Assembly (NCBI GenBank): GCA_005789325.1
Contig: SXYE01000028.1
Location: forward strand, 1-15,724
Origin: Actinomycetota bacterium
GTDB taxonomy: Bacteria; Actinomycetota; Actinomycetes; S36-B12; UBA5976
Reading direction: 5' to 3'
DNA: 15,724 nucleotides
Positions within the stretch are counted from its first letter, which is position 1. Each line of letters starts with the position of its first letter. A model generated the notes under the pieces. It was not told the origin of the DNA, did not search any database, and saw nothing but the letters and a program-made list of their open reading frames with translations. Below are positions 1 through 8,009 of the stretch, one piece after another. Both the position numbers and the translations under genes were made by a program.

Positions 1-1393
1 CTAAACCTGCACCTTTAATTGCAGCTGTTACAGCTAACATTTCGCGCATTCCTGGTCCACCTTTTGGACCTTCGTAACGAATAACTACAACATCACCTTT
101 AACAATTTTTCCGTGAGTTACTGCATCCATAGCAAATTTTTCATCATCAAATACTTTGGCAGTTCCTTCAAATATTGGGGATTCAATAGAAGCAGCTTTA
201 ATAACTGCACCCTCTGGGGCAAGAGAACCTTTAAGAATTACCAGTCCACCTGTTTTATGTATTGGGTTATTTACCGCATGAATAATTTTTCCATCAGGAT
301 CTGGTGGATTTATTTTTGCTAAGTTCTCAGCAACCGTTTTTCCAGTAACAGTTAATTCATCACCGTGAATTAATCCAGCATCTAACAATGCTTTCATAAC
401 TACTGGAACTCCACCGATTTTATCTAAATCATTCATTACATAGCGACCAAAAGGTTTAACATCGGCTAAGTGAGGTGTTTTATCACCAATTCGGTTGTAA
501 TCATCAATTGTTAGATCAACATTTGCTTCATGCGCAATAGCAAGTAAATGAAGAATGGCATTTGTTGAACCACCTAATGCCATAACTATTGTGATTGCGT
601 TTTCAAATGCTTTCTTAGTCATAATGTCTCGAGTGGTAATTCCTAAGCGAATTAAATTAACAACAGCTTCACCAGCTGCATATGCATCATCATCTCTTCT
701 AGAATCAATTGCAGGAGCAGATGCACTTCCTGGCAATGCCATTCCTAAAGCTTCGGCAACTGAGCTCATTGTGTTTGCGGTAAACATTCCTCCACAGGCA
801 CCTTCACCTGGACAGGCTGCTCTTTCAATTTCGCCTAATTCTGATTCTGTTATTTTTCCTAGAGCACAAGCTCCCACACCTTCGAACACATCTTGAATTG
901 TCAAATCTTTACCATTTAGATTGCCAGGCATGATTGAACCGTTATAAACAAAAACGTTTGCTAAATCTAATCTTGCTGCTGCCATCAACATTCCTGGTAG
1001 TGATTTATCACAACCAGCCAAAGTTACAGAACCATCTAATCTTTCCGCATGCATAACGCATTCAACTGAGTCAGCAATAATTTCTCTACTTACTAGAGAT
1101 GCACGCATTCCTTCATGTCCCATTGAAATTCCATCAGAGACAGAAATCGTATTAAAAGTCATTGGAAAACCACCTGCGGCAAATACACCTTCTTTTGCTT
1201 TTTCTGCCAAACGACGAAGTGACATGTTGCATGGAGTTATTTCATTCCAAGAAGAAGCAATACCTATTTGAGGTTTTTTAAAATCTGCATCTTTCATTCC
1301 CACTGCGCGAAGCATTGATCTTGCGGGAGCGCGCTCAAAACCTTCAGTTACATCTTTACTGCGTGGTTTCATATCGCCAGGTTTAGTTGCCAT
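1..1393 (-). CDS. ilvD: Dihydroxy-acid dehydratase (C-terminal end cut by window edge)
   Basis: IlvD removes water from 2,3-dihydroxy-isovalerate and 2,3-dihydroxy-3-methylvalerate, the penultimate step to valine and isoleucine, in the cytosol. About 464 residues are visible of a family length near 560; the C-terminal part lies beyond the left edge, so the second family signature cannot be checked. Three cysteines spaced as in the Fe-S cluster of the family are present (Cys55 in TPCN, Cys128 in AGCDKSLPG, Cys200 in GEGACGGMF). CDKSLPG also fits the first IlvD/Edd signature and includes the lysine next to the metal site. The start is the ATG at 1393, which gives the expected N-terminus MATKPGDMKPRS. 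It lies 33 bp behind gatB on the same strand, with no clear Shine-Dalgarno sequence but a TANNNT hexamer at leaderless spacing. The related 6-phosphogluconate dehydratase (Edd) is less likely given the overall match to the IlvD type. Confidence 0.96.
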   Translation of the reverse strand, partial: MATKPGDMKPRSKDVTEGFERAPARSMLRAVGMKDADFKKPQIGIASSWNEITPCNMSLRRLAEKAKEGVFAAGGFPMTFNTISVSDGISMGHEGMRASLVSREIIADSVECVMHAERLDGSVTLAGCDKSLPGMLMAAARLDLANVFVYNGSIMPGNLNGKDLTIQDVFEGVGACALGKITESELGEIERAACPGEGACGGMFTANTMSSVAEALGMALPGSASAPAIDSRRDDDAYAAGEAVVNLIRLGITTRDIMTKKAFENAITIVMALGGSTNAILHLLAIAHEANVDLTIDDYNRIGDKTPHLADVKPFGRYVMNDLDKIGGVPVVMKALLDAGLIHGDELTVTGKTVAENLAKINPPDPDGKIIHAVNNPIHKTGGLVILKGSLAPEGAVIKAASIESPIFEGTAKVFDDEKFAMDAVTHGKIVKGDVVVIRYEGPKGGPGMREMLAVTAAIKGAGL

Positions 1394-1399
1394 ATTTAA

Positions 1400-1405
1400 A
1401 CTCTA
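1400..1405 (-). promoter_or_regulatory. Possible leaderless -10 element of ilvD
   Basis: TAGAGT on the minus strand, followed by six bases and then the ilvD ATG. It fits the actinobacterial TANNNT -10 consensus placed so that transcription would begin at or next to the start codon. No convincing -35 is seen. It lies just after the gatB stop and could give ilvD its own transcript within the run. Confidence 0.35.
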
Positions 1406-1426
1406 TCCATATCCAAGAAATAGTGC

Positions 1427-2923
1427 CTATTGACCTAAAGTTTTAAGAACTAACTCTCTTACTTTGGCAGCATCAGCACTGCCACCAGTAGTTTTCATGA
1501 CTGCACCAACGATTACTCCAACTACTTGTACTTTGCCTTCACGAATCTTGGCAGCTGCATCAGGATTAGCTGCAATTGCTGCTTCGATTGCTGGAATCAA
1601 AGCTGAGTCATCTGAAACAACTGCAAGATTTCGTTTCTTGATAACTTCGTCAGGATTTCCTTCACCATTTAATACAGCTTCAATAACTTGACGGGCCAAT
1701 TTGTCTGTTAGTTTTCCTTCGTTTACTAATGCATCAATACGAGCAACATCAGTTGGAGTAATTTTTAAATCAATTAATTCCAGATCAGCTTTTGAGGCAT
1801 GACCAGAAAGCTCACCGGCCCACCATTTACGAGCAGAAGCAGGGGAAGTTCCTTGCTCAATTGTTTGCGCAATTAAATCAACACCACCAAGTGTTGCAAC
1901 ATCGCGCATTTCTAAATCGGTAAATCCCCACTCTTTGGCTAAACGAGTTCTTCTTATAGAAGGTTGCTCAGGTAAGGCTTTTTTAAGTTTTTCAATCCAC
2001 GCTTTATCAGGTGCAATTGGCACAAGATCTGGTTCAGGAAAATATCTATATTCTTCAGCAACTACTTTACTTCTTCCACTTCTAGTTGTGCCTGTGTCTT
2101 CTTGAAAATGCCTTGTTTCTTGCTTAATCTTGTTACCTTTATCAAGTTCAAGTGATTGTCTTTCTATTTCACTTCTGATTGCTCTTTCCACACTTCGAAG
2201 TGAGTTAACGTTTTTAGTTTCTGTTCTAGTTCCCCAAGTTTTTGAACCCTTTGGAGTTAGCGAAAGGTTGACATCACAGCGAAGAGAACCCTCTTCCATA
2301 CGCACATCGGAAACGTTTAATCCACGCAATAAATCTCTTAATTCTGTGACATAAGCCTTAGCTACTAGGGGTGCGTACTCTCCAGTATCTGGAACTGGTT
2401 TAGTAACAATTTCAACTAATGGAATGCCTGCTCTGTTGTAATCAACTAGCGAATAATCTGCACCATGAATTCTTCCCGTTGCCCCACCAGCGTGAGTTAG
2501 TTTTCCAGTGTCTTCTTCTAGATGTACTCTTTCAATTTCAACTCTAAACGTCTTTGTTCCCTCATCTGTGTCAACCAAAACATCTAAGTACCCGTTAGAA
2601 CAAAGTGGTTCGTCATACTGACTAGTTTGAAAATCTTTAGGCATATCAGGATAAAAATAGTTTTTTCTAGCAAATCTAGAATAGCTCGCAATTGAACAAT
2701 TTAGGGCTAATCCGATTCGAATAGTGGATTCAATACCTATTGCATTTGCAACAGGTAAAGATCCTGGTAAACCTAAGCAAGTTGGACAAGTTTGTTTGTT
2801 TGGATCTGCCCCAAATTCTGTGGAGCAACCACAAAACATTTTTGAATTAGTTGATAATTCAACGTGAGTTTCTAAACCTAAAACTGGATCATATTTTTTT
2901 ATTGCTTGGTCATAAGTACTCAT
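1427..2923 (-). CDS. gatB: Aspartyl/glutamyl-tRNA amidotransferase subunit B
   Basis: GatB is the tRNA-binding and kinase subunit of GatCAB. It activates the side chain of Glu on tRNA-Gln (or Asp on tRNA-Asn) for amidation with ammonia made by GatA. The 498-residue protein has normal family length. The N-terminal cradle domain shows VLGLETHVEL at about 14-23 and the zinc-type cysteines C31, C33, C46 and C49 (CGC...CPTC). FYPDMPKDFQTSQYD and YSLVDYNRAGIPLVEI are typical GatB blocks. The C-terminal part, from about residue 350, is the helical YqeY-like tRNA-binding domain. The ATG overlaps the gatA stop as ATGA, and a near-perfect Shine-Dalgarno sits inside the last gatA codons, so translation is probably coupled to gatA. 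All key regions look intact. Confidence 0.98.
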   Translation of the reverse strand: MSTYDQAIKKYDPVLGLETHVELSTNSKMFCGCSTEFGADPNKQTCPTCLGLPGSLPVANAIGIESTIRIGLALNCSIASYSRFARKNYFYPDMPKDFQTSQYDEPLCSNGYLDVLVDTDEGTKTFRVEIERVHLEEDTGKLTHAGGATGRIHGADYSLVDYNRAGIPLVEIVTKPVPDTGEYAPLVAKAYVTELRDLLRGLNVSDVRMEEGSLRCDVNLSLTPKGSKTWGTRTETKNVNSLRSVERAIRSEIERQSLELDKGNKIKQETRHFQEDTGTTRSGRSKVVAEEYRYFPEPDLVPIAPDKAWIEKLKKALPEQPSIRRTRLAKEWGFTDLEMRDVATLGGVDLIAQTIEQGTSPASARKWWAGELSGHASKADLELIDLKITPTDVARIDALVNEGKLTDKLARQVIEAVLNGEGNPDEVIKKRNLAVVSDDSALIPAIEAAIAANPDAAAKIREGKVQVVGVIVGAVMKTTGGSADAAKVRELVLKTLGQ

Positions 2924-4422
2924 TTGGCACCTCCTAAGGCAGGTGCTTGATCAATTAAGAGACCATTCCATTTAGTTTTCAGTGAAGCTTCAATTGCTCC
3001 ACCTACTCGATACATTCGATCATCATTCATAAATGGTGCAATGATTTGCAAACCAACAGGTAATTTATCTTCATCGGCTAAACCAATTGGCACACTCATG
3101 GCAGGAATTCCTGCTAATGATGGTGGCAAAGTTGCAAGATCTGCCAAATACATTGCCATTGGATCATTTACTCGTTCACCTAACCCCCAAGCAGTTGTTG
3201 GTGAAGTTGGTGAAATTAGTACGTCTACTTCCTTAAAAGCATTGGTTAAATCTTGTGCAATTAAAGCGCGTACTTTTTGTGCTTGTGCATAATAGGCATC
3301 GTAGTAACCAGAAGATAATGCATAAGTTCCAATCATGATTCTTCTTTTTACTTCCTTACCAAAACCTTTTTCACGCGTTTTATTCATCACTTCTTCAGCA
3401 CTCAAATTGCCATCATCAACTCTTAGTCCATAACGCATACCGTCAAAACGAGCTAAGTTACTTGAAGCTTCACTTGGTGCGATCAAATAATAAGTTGCTA
3501 GTGCATAAAGTGAATGCGGAATTGATATTTCTTTAACTTGTGCACCCATTGATTTAAGTAATTCAACTGATTCATTGAATCTATTTAATACTCCATTTTG
3601 CCAACCATCGCCGCCTAATTCTTTGATAATTCCTATCTTCATTCCTTTAACATCTTGTAATTGAGCAGCTTTGACAACATCTGGAACTGGTTGATTGATA
3701 CTGGTTGAATCCAAAGGATCATGACCTGCCATTACTTCATGCAACATTGCGCAATCTAAAACGGTACGAGCAAATGGTCCTGCTTGATCAAGTGAAGATG
3801 CAAAAGCAACCAAACCAAAACGAGAAACTCCACCATAACTTGGTTTTGCTCCCACAATTCCTGTGACAGCTGCTGGTTGTCTAATTGATCCACCAGTATC
3901 TGTTCCTATGCCAAGGGGTGCAAAAAATGCAGAAACTGCAGCAGAAGAACCGCCAGAAGATCCACCTGGAATTTTTGTTAAATCCCAAGGATTCTTGGTT
4001 GGAAAATATGCACTGTTTTCAGTTGATGAGCCCATTGCAAATTCATCCATGTTTGTTTTGCCAAGAATTACAATTCCTGCATTCTTTAAATTCTTAACTA
4101 CTGTTGAATCATAAGGAGGAATCCAACCTTCTAATATTTTTGATCCACAAGTTGTTGGTATTCCTTTTTGCGTTAATACATCTTTCAGCGCTAATGGAAC
4201 TCCAGCTAAAGCAGAAACTTTTTTGTTTTCTTTCCTATTTTTGTCTACTTCTTCTGCTTGTTTTAGTGCTCCAGCGTTATCAACGTGTAAGAAAGATTGA
4301 ACTGATTTATCTAATGAATTGATTCGATCTAGGTGTGCTTTTGTAACTTCAACAGCACTAACTGATCCTTTACTTAATTCGCCACTTAGTTCAACTGCAC
4401 TTAGTTTTGTTAAATCTGACAT
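2920..4422 (-). CDS. gatA: Aspartyl/glutamyl-tRNA amidotransferase subunit A
   Basis: GatA is the amidase-signature subunit of GatCAB; it hydrolyses glutamine and channels ammonia to GatB. The 500-residue protein is full length. The Ser-cisSer-Lys triad is visible as Lys80 (LALKD), Ser155 (PGGSSGGS) and Ser179 (DTGGSIR), with the amidase-family block GKTNMDEFAMGSSTENSAY at about 121-139. The ATG starts directly after the gatC TAA with no base between, and the gatB start overlaps its stop by 4 bp, so gatC-gatA-gatB is a tight operon in the usual order. The sequence alone cannot tell whether the complex works on Glu-tRNA-Gln, Asp-tRNA-Asn or both; no glnS or asnS is visible in the window. Confidence 0.98.
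   Translation of the reverse strand: MSDLTKLSAVELSGELSKGSVSAVEVTKAHLDRINSLDKSVQSFLHVDNAGALKQAEEVDKNRKENKKVSALAGVPLALKDVLTQKGIPTTCGSKILEGWIPPYDSTVVKNLKNAGIVILGKTNMDEFAMGSSTENSAYFPTKNPWDLTKIPGGSSGGSSAAVSAFFAPLGIGTDTGGSIRQPAAVTGIVGAKPSYGGVSRFGLVAFASSLDQAGPFARTVLDCAMLHEVMAGHDPLDSTSINQPVPDVVKAAQLQDVKGMKIGIIKELGGDGWQNGVLNRFNESVELLKSMGAQVKEISIPHSLYALATYYLIAPSEASSNLARFDGMRYGLRVDDGNLSAEEVMNKTREKGFGKEVKRRIMIGTYALSSGYYDAYYAQAQKVRALIAQDLTNAFKEVDVLISPTSPTTAWGLGERVNDPMAMYLADLATLPPSLAGIPAMSVPIGLADEDKLPVGLQIIAPFMNDDRMYRVGGAIEASLKTKWNGLLIDQAPALGGAK
2928..2935 (-). promoter_or_regulatory. Strong Shine-Dalgarno of gatB inside the gatA 3' end
   Basis: AGGAGGTG on the minus strand, with 4 bases to the gatB ATG (6 from the AGGAGG core). 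It is formed by the GGA GGT codons near the end of gatA. It confirms the gatB start and supports coupled translation across the ATGA overlap. Confidence 0.85.
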
Positions 4423-4719
4423 TTATTCCTCGTCCAGAATGCGAGGAACTCTAAATCGATCATCTTCTGTGGCAGGAGCAGAACGAAGAATTTCATCTCT
4501 ACTTAATGATTCTTTTGTGACATCTTCACGAAATACGTTTACTAATCCTGTGGCGTGAGACATTGGTTTGACATCTTTTGTAGAGACTTCGCCCACTTTG
4601 GCAACGGATTCTAAAATAATTTCTAATTGTTTGGCGTACTCATCTAATTCAGATTCTGGAAGGTCAAGCCGGGCAAGTTCAGCTAATTTGGCAACTTCTT
4701 CACGGGTTATTCTCGACAC
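4423..4719 (-). CDS. gatC: Aspartyl/glutamyl-tRNA amidotransferase subunit C
   Basis: GatC is the small subunit that wraps around GatA and GatB and stabilises the GatCAB complex. The 98-residue product is of normal length. It begins with the typical ITREEVAKLAELARLDL helix, followed by KQLEIILESVAKV and the segment around DVKPMSHAT, where the family usually has P-T/M-x-H. The start is a GTG at 4719; the frame and the N-terminal motif fix it, and no ATG fits nearby. It lies 17 bp after the ligA stop. No Shine-Dalgarno is evident upstream, but a TANNNT hexamer lies 7 nt before the GTG. The C-terminus ends immediately against the gatA start. Confidence 0.96.
   Translation of the reverse strand: MSRITREEVAKLAELARLDLPESELDEYAKQLEIILESVAKVGEVSTKDVKPMSHATGLVNVFREDVTKESLSRDEILRSAPATEDDRFRVPRILDEE
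4427..4431 (-). promoter_or_regulatory. Shine-Dalgarno of gatA inside the gatC 3' end
   Basis: GAGGA on the minus strand, 4 bases before the gatA ATG, formed by the last Glu codons of gatC. Together with the abutting TAA-ATG it supports translational coupling between gatC and gatA. Confidence 0.7.
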
Positions 4720-4726
4720 GATTTAT

Positions 4727-4732
4727 ATCTTA
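4727..4732 (-). promoter_or_regulatory. Possible leaderless -10 element of gatC
   Basis: TAAGAT on the minus strand, seven bases before the GTG start of gatC. It sits in the 17-bp ligA-gatC spacer, where no Shine-Dalgarno is visible. It could provide an internal leaderless transcript for gatCAB. Confidence 0.35.
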
Positions 4733-4736
4733 ATCT

Positions 4737-6914
4737 TTAGTCAGTTGTTGCAAGTTTCAGTGCTTGCGCAATGCCTTGATTAAGCAAGACATCGAAATTT
4801 TCTGCATCAAGTTTAGGAATTCCTAATGAGACAGCCTTGGAGTATTTACTTCCGTCTGCTCGGCCATAAACCAACATGGTCGTATTTTTGCTGACTGATC
4901 CAGAAACTTTTCCGCCTCTTTCTAAGACCGCATTTGTGGCGCCATCTCGGGAATAATTTGGAACTGATCCAGTTATTACAAAATTCATATCCTTTAACGG
5001 TTGAGGACCAGTTACTTCATCATCCTTGATTCTTACTCCAGCTCTAGCCCATTTACCAACAATTTCTTTGTGCCACTCTTCGCTAAACCATTCTTTAACA
5101 GCAATACCAATTACTTCTCCAACACCATTTACTTCAGAAAGCTCTGCAAGAGGTGCATTAGCAATATCTTCCAAAGATTTAAATTCTCTAGCTAAAGCTT
5201 GTGCAGCAGTTGGACCAACGTGGCGAATAGAAAGAGCTACCAACACTCTCCATAATGGACGAGTTTTTGCTGCATTAAGTTGCGAAAGTAACTCTTCCCC
5301 ATTTTTATTTAGTACTCTGCCAGATTCACCTTTACCAGGAGCTCTTGTGAAATATTCACTAACTATTAAATCTTTTTCATTTAGATTAAATAGGTTTCCT
5401 TCATCTTTTAATATTTTGTCGAAAAGAAGAGCTGCAGCTGATTTTGCACCTAAGCCTTCAATGTCCATGGCGCCACGTGAGCCAACATGGAAAAGTCTTT
5501 CTCTTAATTGAGCCGGACAGCTTTGAGCATTTGAACAACGTAAATCAACATCACCGTCTTTTGCTGGTGCAAGTTTGGTCCCACATTCTGGACATTTAAG
5601 TGGCATTTCAAATTTCTTTTCACTTCCATCACGAAGTTCCACAACTGGTCCAACGATTTCAGGAATTACATCTCCTGCTTTTCTTAAATAAACAGTGTCC
5701 CCAATTAAGACACCTTTTCTAACTATTTCTTGTTGGTTATGAAGTGTTGCCATTGAGACAGTTGAACCAGCAACTTTTATTGGTTGCATAACAGCAAAAG
5801 GAGTTACTCGACCAGTTCTTCCCACATTAACTTCAATGTCAAGTAATTTTGTGCGCACAACTTCAGGTGGATATTTATAGGCCACCGCCCATCGTGGGGT
5901 TCTTGAAGTTGCACCCAAATTCTTTTGGGTATTAATGTCATTGACCTTAACAACTACACCATCTATTTCGTGACTTAATTCTCTTCTCTTATTTCCAAAT
6001 TCTTCAATGAAGCTAATTACACTTTTTAGATCTTTTGTTACTTTGGTTGTGGTAGCAACAGGTAAACCAAGATTTCCTAATGTTTTATAAGCCTCATCTT
6101 GAGTCTTAAATTCAAATCCTTCCAGTGCACCAATGCCGTGAACAACTAGTTTTAATCTTGATAAAGATGCGGTGGAGCGATTGAATTCAGATTTTAGCTT
6201 TTCAATTCGAGCATCAGGTTTTTTCTCACTTATTGCTAAAGCTAATTCTTCTTCACGTTTATCAACACGTTGTCTAATTGTTCCGGCTGCTGCGTTTCGA
6301 GGATTTGCAAAAGGTGTTCTACCTAAATCCATTACCTCATTATTCAATGAATCAAAATCTTTTAAATCGAAATAAACTTCGCCTCGAACTTCAATGACAC
6401 TTGGAATCTTGGCACCTTGACTTGCTTTAAGTGATCTTGGAATTGTGGGAATGAATTGGGTGTTATAGGTGACATCTTCTCCAACTCGACCATCTCCTCT
6501 TGTTGCTACTCGTGAAAGATTTCCATCTAAATACAAAAGATTTAGTGCTAAACCATCTACTTTTAATTCACAAATAGTTTCAGGCAACGAACTTGTGCTC
6601 TTACTAACTCTGTTAGCCCATTCTTCTAATTCCTCAACATCAAAAACATCTTCCAAACTCATCATGCGCACTCTATGTTCGACTGGTTCAAATAATTCTG
6701 AGGCAACTCCACCAACTGATTGAGTGGGTGAATCTTGGGTTGCTAATTCAGGATATTTTTGTTCAAGTTGTTCTAATTCTTTGAAAGCCTTGTCATATTC
6801 ATCGTCTGAAATTGTGGGTGAATCAAGCACGTAATACTTACGCCTTGCTTCTTCGATTATTTCAACAAGTTCAGTCCAACGATTTTTTGAAGAGTCAGGA
6901 ATTGATTTAGCCAT
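4737..6914 (-). CDS. ligA: NAD-dependent DNA ligase LigA
   Basis: LigA seals nicks in DNA during replication and repair, using NAD+ to form an enzyme-AMP intermediate. The 725-residue protein has the complete bacterial architecture. It has domain Ia (DDEYDKAF near 37-44) and adenylation-domain motif I at ELKVDG with nucleophile Lys118. Further adenylation blocks are TRGDGRVGEDVT at 138-149, NPRNAAAGTIRQ at 204-215, HEIDGVVVKV at 315-324 and the WAVAYKYPPE block at 342-351. These are followed by the OB fold (VGRTGRVTPFA), a zinc finger (Cys441, 444, 460, 466), helix-hairpin-helix repeats and a C-terminal BRCT domain at about 640-715. A Lys/Glu-rich stretch of roughly 25-30 extra residues lies at about 217-253. 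The ATG is 15 bp after the mnmA stop, and the N-terminus fits the family. Confidence 0.98.
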   Translation of the reverse strand: MAKSIPDSSKNRWTELVEIIEEARRKYYVLDSPTISDDEYDKAFKELEQLEQKYPELATQDSPTQSVGGVASELFEPVEHRVRMMSLEDVFDVEELEEWANRVSKSTSSLPETICELKVDGLALNLLYLDGNLSRVATRGDGRVGEDVTYNTQFIPTIPRSLKASQGAKIPSVIEVRGEVYFDLKDFDSLNNEVMDLGRTPFANPRNAAAGTIRQRVDKREEELALAISEKKPDARIEKLKSEFNRSTASLSRLKLVVHGIGALEGFEFKTQDEAYKTLGNLGLPVATTTKVTKDLKSVISFIEEFGNKRRELSHEIDGVVVKVNDINTQKNLGATSRTPRWAVAYKYPPEVVRTKLLDIEVNVGRTGRVTPFAVMQPIKVAGSTVSMATLHNQQEIVRKGVLIGDTVYLRKAGDVIPEIVGPVVELRDGSEKKFEMPLKCPECGTKLAPAKDGDVDLRCSNAQSCPAQLRERLFHVGSRGAMDIEGLGAKSAAALLFDKILKDEGNLFNLNEKDLIVSEYFTRAPGKGESGRVLNKNGEELLSQLNAAKTRPLWRVLVALSIRHVGPTAAQALAREFKSLEDIANAPLAELSEVNGVGEVIGIAVKEWFSEEWHKEIVGKWARAGVRIKDDEVTGPQPLKDMNFVITGSVPNYSRDGATNAVLERGGKVSGSVSKNTTMLVYGRADGSKYSKAVSLGIPKLDAENFDVLLNQGIAQALKLATTD

Positions 6915-6922
6915 TTGAGATG

Positions 6923-6928
6923 AATTTA
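6923..6928 (-). promoter_or_regulatory. Possible leaderless -10 element of ligA
   Basis: TAAATT on the minus strand, eight bases before the ligA ATG, in the short spacer that begins with the mnmA stop. The spacer is AT-rich, so a chance match is quite possible; there is no Shine-Dalgarno here. Confidence 0.25.
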
Positions 6929-6929
6929 A

Positions 6930-8009
6930 TTAACTACGAGTAGTTGTGACAACAGTGCCACTGCCTATTACTCGAGTGTTGTCATAAAGAGCAATAGTTT
7001 GTCCTGGAGCTAATCCTTGCAACGGCTCTAAGAATTCCACAGTTAAATTGCCATCTTTATGAAAAGCTTTGGCTTTTAGATCAGCAGAGTGTGCTCTTAC
7101 TTGAGCACTACATTCAAATTGCGATGCAGGTATTGGTCCACACCAAATCAGATTTGTTGCAGTAACCACATCTACTCGAAGCATTGTTGGTATCCCAACT
7201 AACACAGTTTTGCTTTTAATATCTGTACCCACCACATATCGAGGAGATCTATCATCGCGTGGTTTTCCTAATTTTAATCCTTTACGTTGACCAACCGTAA
7301 ATTCGAAAACGCCATTGTGTTTTCCTATTTCTTCACCTGTCTCAGCATCAACAATTTTTCCTGGATCTTGGCCAAGTTTGTTGTGTAAAAATCCTGCGGT
7401 ATCACCATCTGGAATAAAACAGATGTCATGAGAATCAGGTTTCGAAGCAGTAATCAATCCTCGCTCTTCAGCTTCTTTTCTAATTTCTGGTTTTGTAGAA
7501 TTTCCTAAAGGTAAAATTGTGTGTGAAAGTTGTTCTTGATTAAGAACACTTAACACATATGACTGATCTTTTTTATCATCAATTGCCCTATGAAGAGTTG
7601 GGCCACTTTCTGTTTCAACGATTTGAGCGTAATGGCCAGTGGCAACTGCATCAAAGCCTAAAGCTAAAGATCTTTCTAAAACGGCTTGAAATTTAATTTT
7701 TTCATTGCATCTAACACAAGGATTCGGAGTTCTTCCTTCAGCATATTCTGCAATAAAGTTTTCAATTACTTCTCTTTGAAATTCTTCACTAACATCCCAA
7801 ATATAAAAAGGAATTCCTAACCGATCAGCAACACGTCTTGCATCTCGTGCATCATCAAGTGTGCAGCAACCTTTGCCACCAGCATGTCCTTTTACTTTTG
7901 CTAGGGCTAAATGAATTCCAACAACGTCATAACCTTGATCAACTAATCGAGCTGCTGCAACGGAAGAATCAACTCCTCCACTCATTGCTGCAACTACGCG
8001 CTTACTCAT
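6930..8009 (-). CDS. mnmA: tRNA-specific 2-thiouridylase MnmA
   Basis: MnmA makes 2-thiouridine at wobble position U34 of tRNA-Lys, tRNA-Glu and tRNA-Gln, adenylating the base and then transferring a persulfide sulfur. The 359 residues show the N-type ATP pyrophosphatase P-loop SGGVDSS at 10-16. The nucleophile Cys101 lies in TPNPCVRCNEKIKF and the partner Cys197 in SHDICFIPDGD. GHYAQI and the KDQSYVL block also match the family, and a C-terminal beta domain carries VGQRKGL. All catalytic residues are present. Its ATG overlaps the stop of the upstream cysteine desulfurase by 4 bp (ATGA), so the sulfur donor and acceptor are probably made together. The Shine-Dalgarno is weak, consistent with coupling by re-initiation. 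Confidence 0.97.
   Translation of the reverse strand: MSKRVVAAMSGGVDSSVAAARLVDQGYDVVGIHLALAKVKGHAGGKGCCTLDDARDARRVADRLGIPFYIWDVSEEFQREVIENFIAEYAEGRTPNPCVRCNEKIKFQAVLERSLALGFDAVATGHYAQIVETESGPTLHRAIDDKKDQSYVLSVLNQEQLSHTILPLGNSTKPEIRKEAEERGLITASKPDSHDICFIPDGDTAGFLHNKLGQDPGKIVDAETGEEIGKHNGVFEFTVGQRKGLKLGKPRDDRSPRYVVGTDIKSKTVLVGIPTMLRVDVVTATNLIWCGPIPASQFECSAQVRAHSADLKAKAFHKDGNLTVEFLEPLQGLAPGQTIALYDNTRVIGSGTVVTTTRS

Noticed and set aside
555..896. Plus-strand open frame of 113 codons
   Set aside because: It lies entirely antisense to the well-matched ilvD, and the product is a low-complexity Pro/Ala/Ser string with no family resemblance.
1..1393. 6-phosphogluconate dehydratase (Edd) as an alternative identity
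   Set aside because: The cysteine spacing, the N-terminal sequence and the adjacent blocks resemble IlvD of the approximately 560-residue type, and nothing in the context points to the Entner-Doudoroff pathway.
5026..5511. Plus-strand open frame of 161 codons
   Set aside because: It is antisense to ligA in the OB, zinc-finger and HhH region; it has no start signal or recognisable domain and is explained by the codon pattern of ligA.
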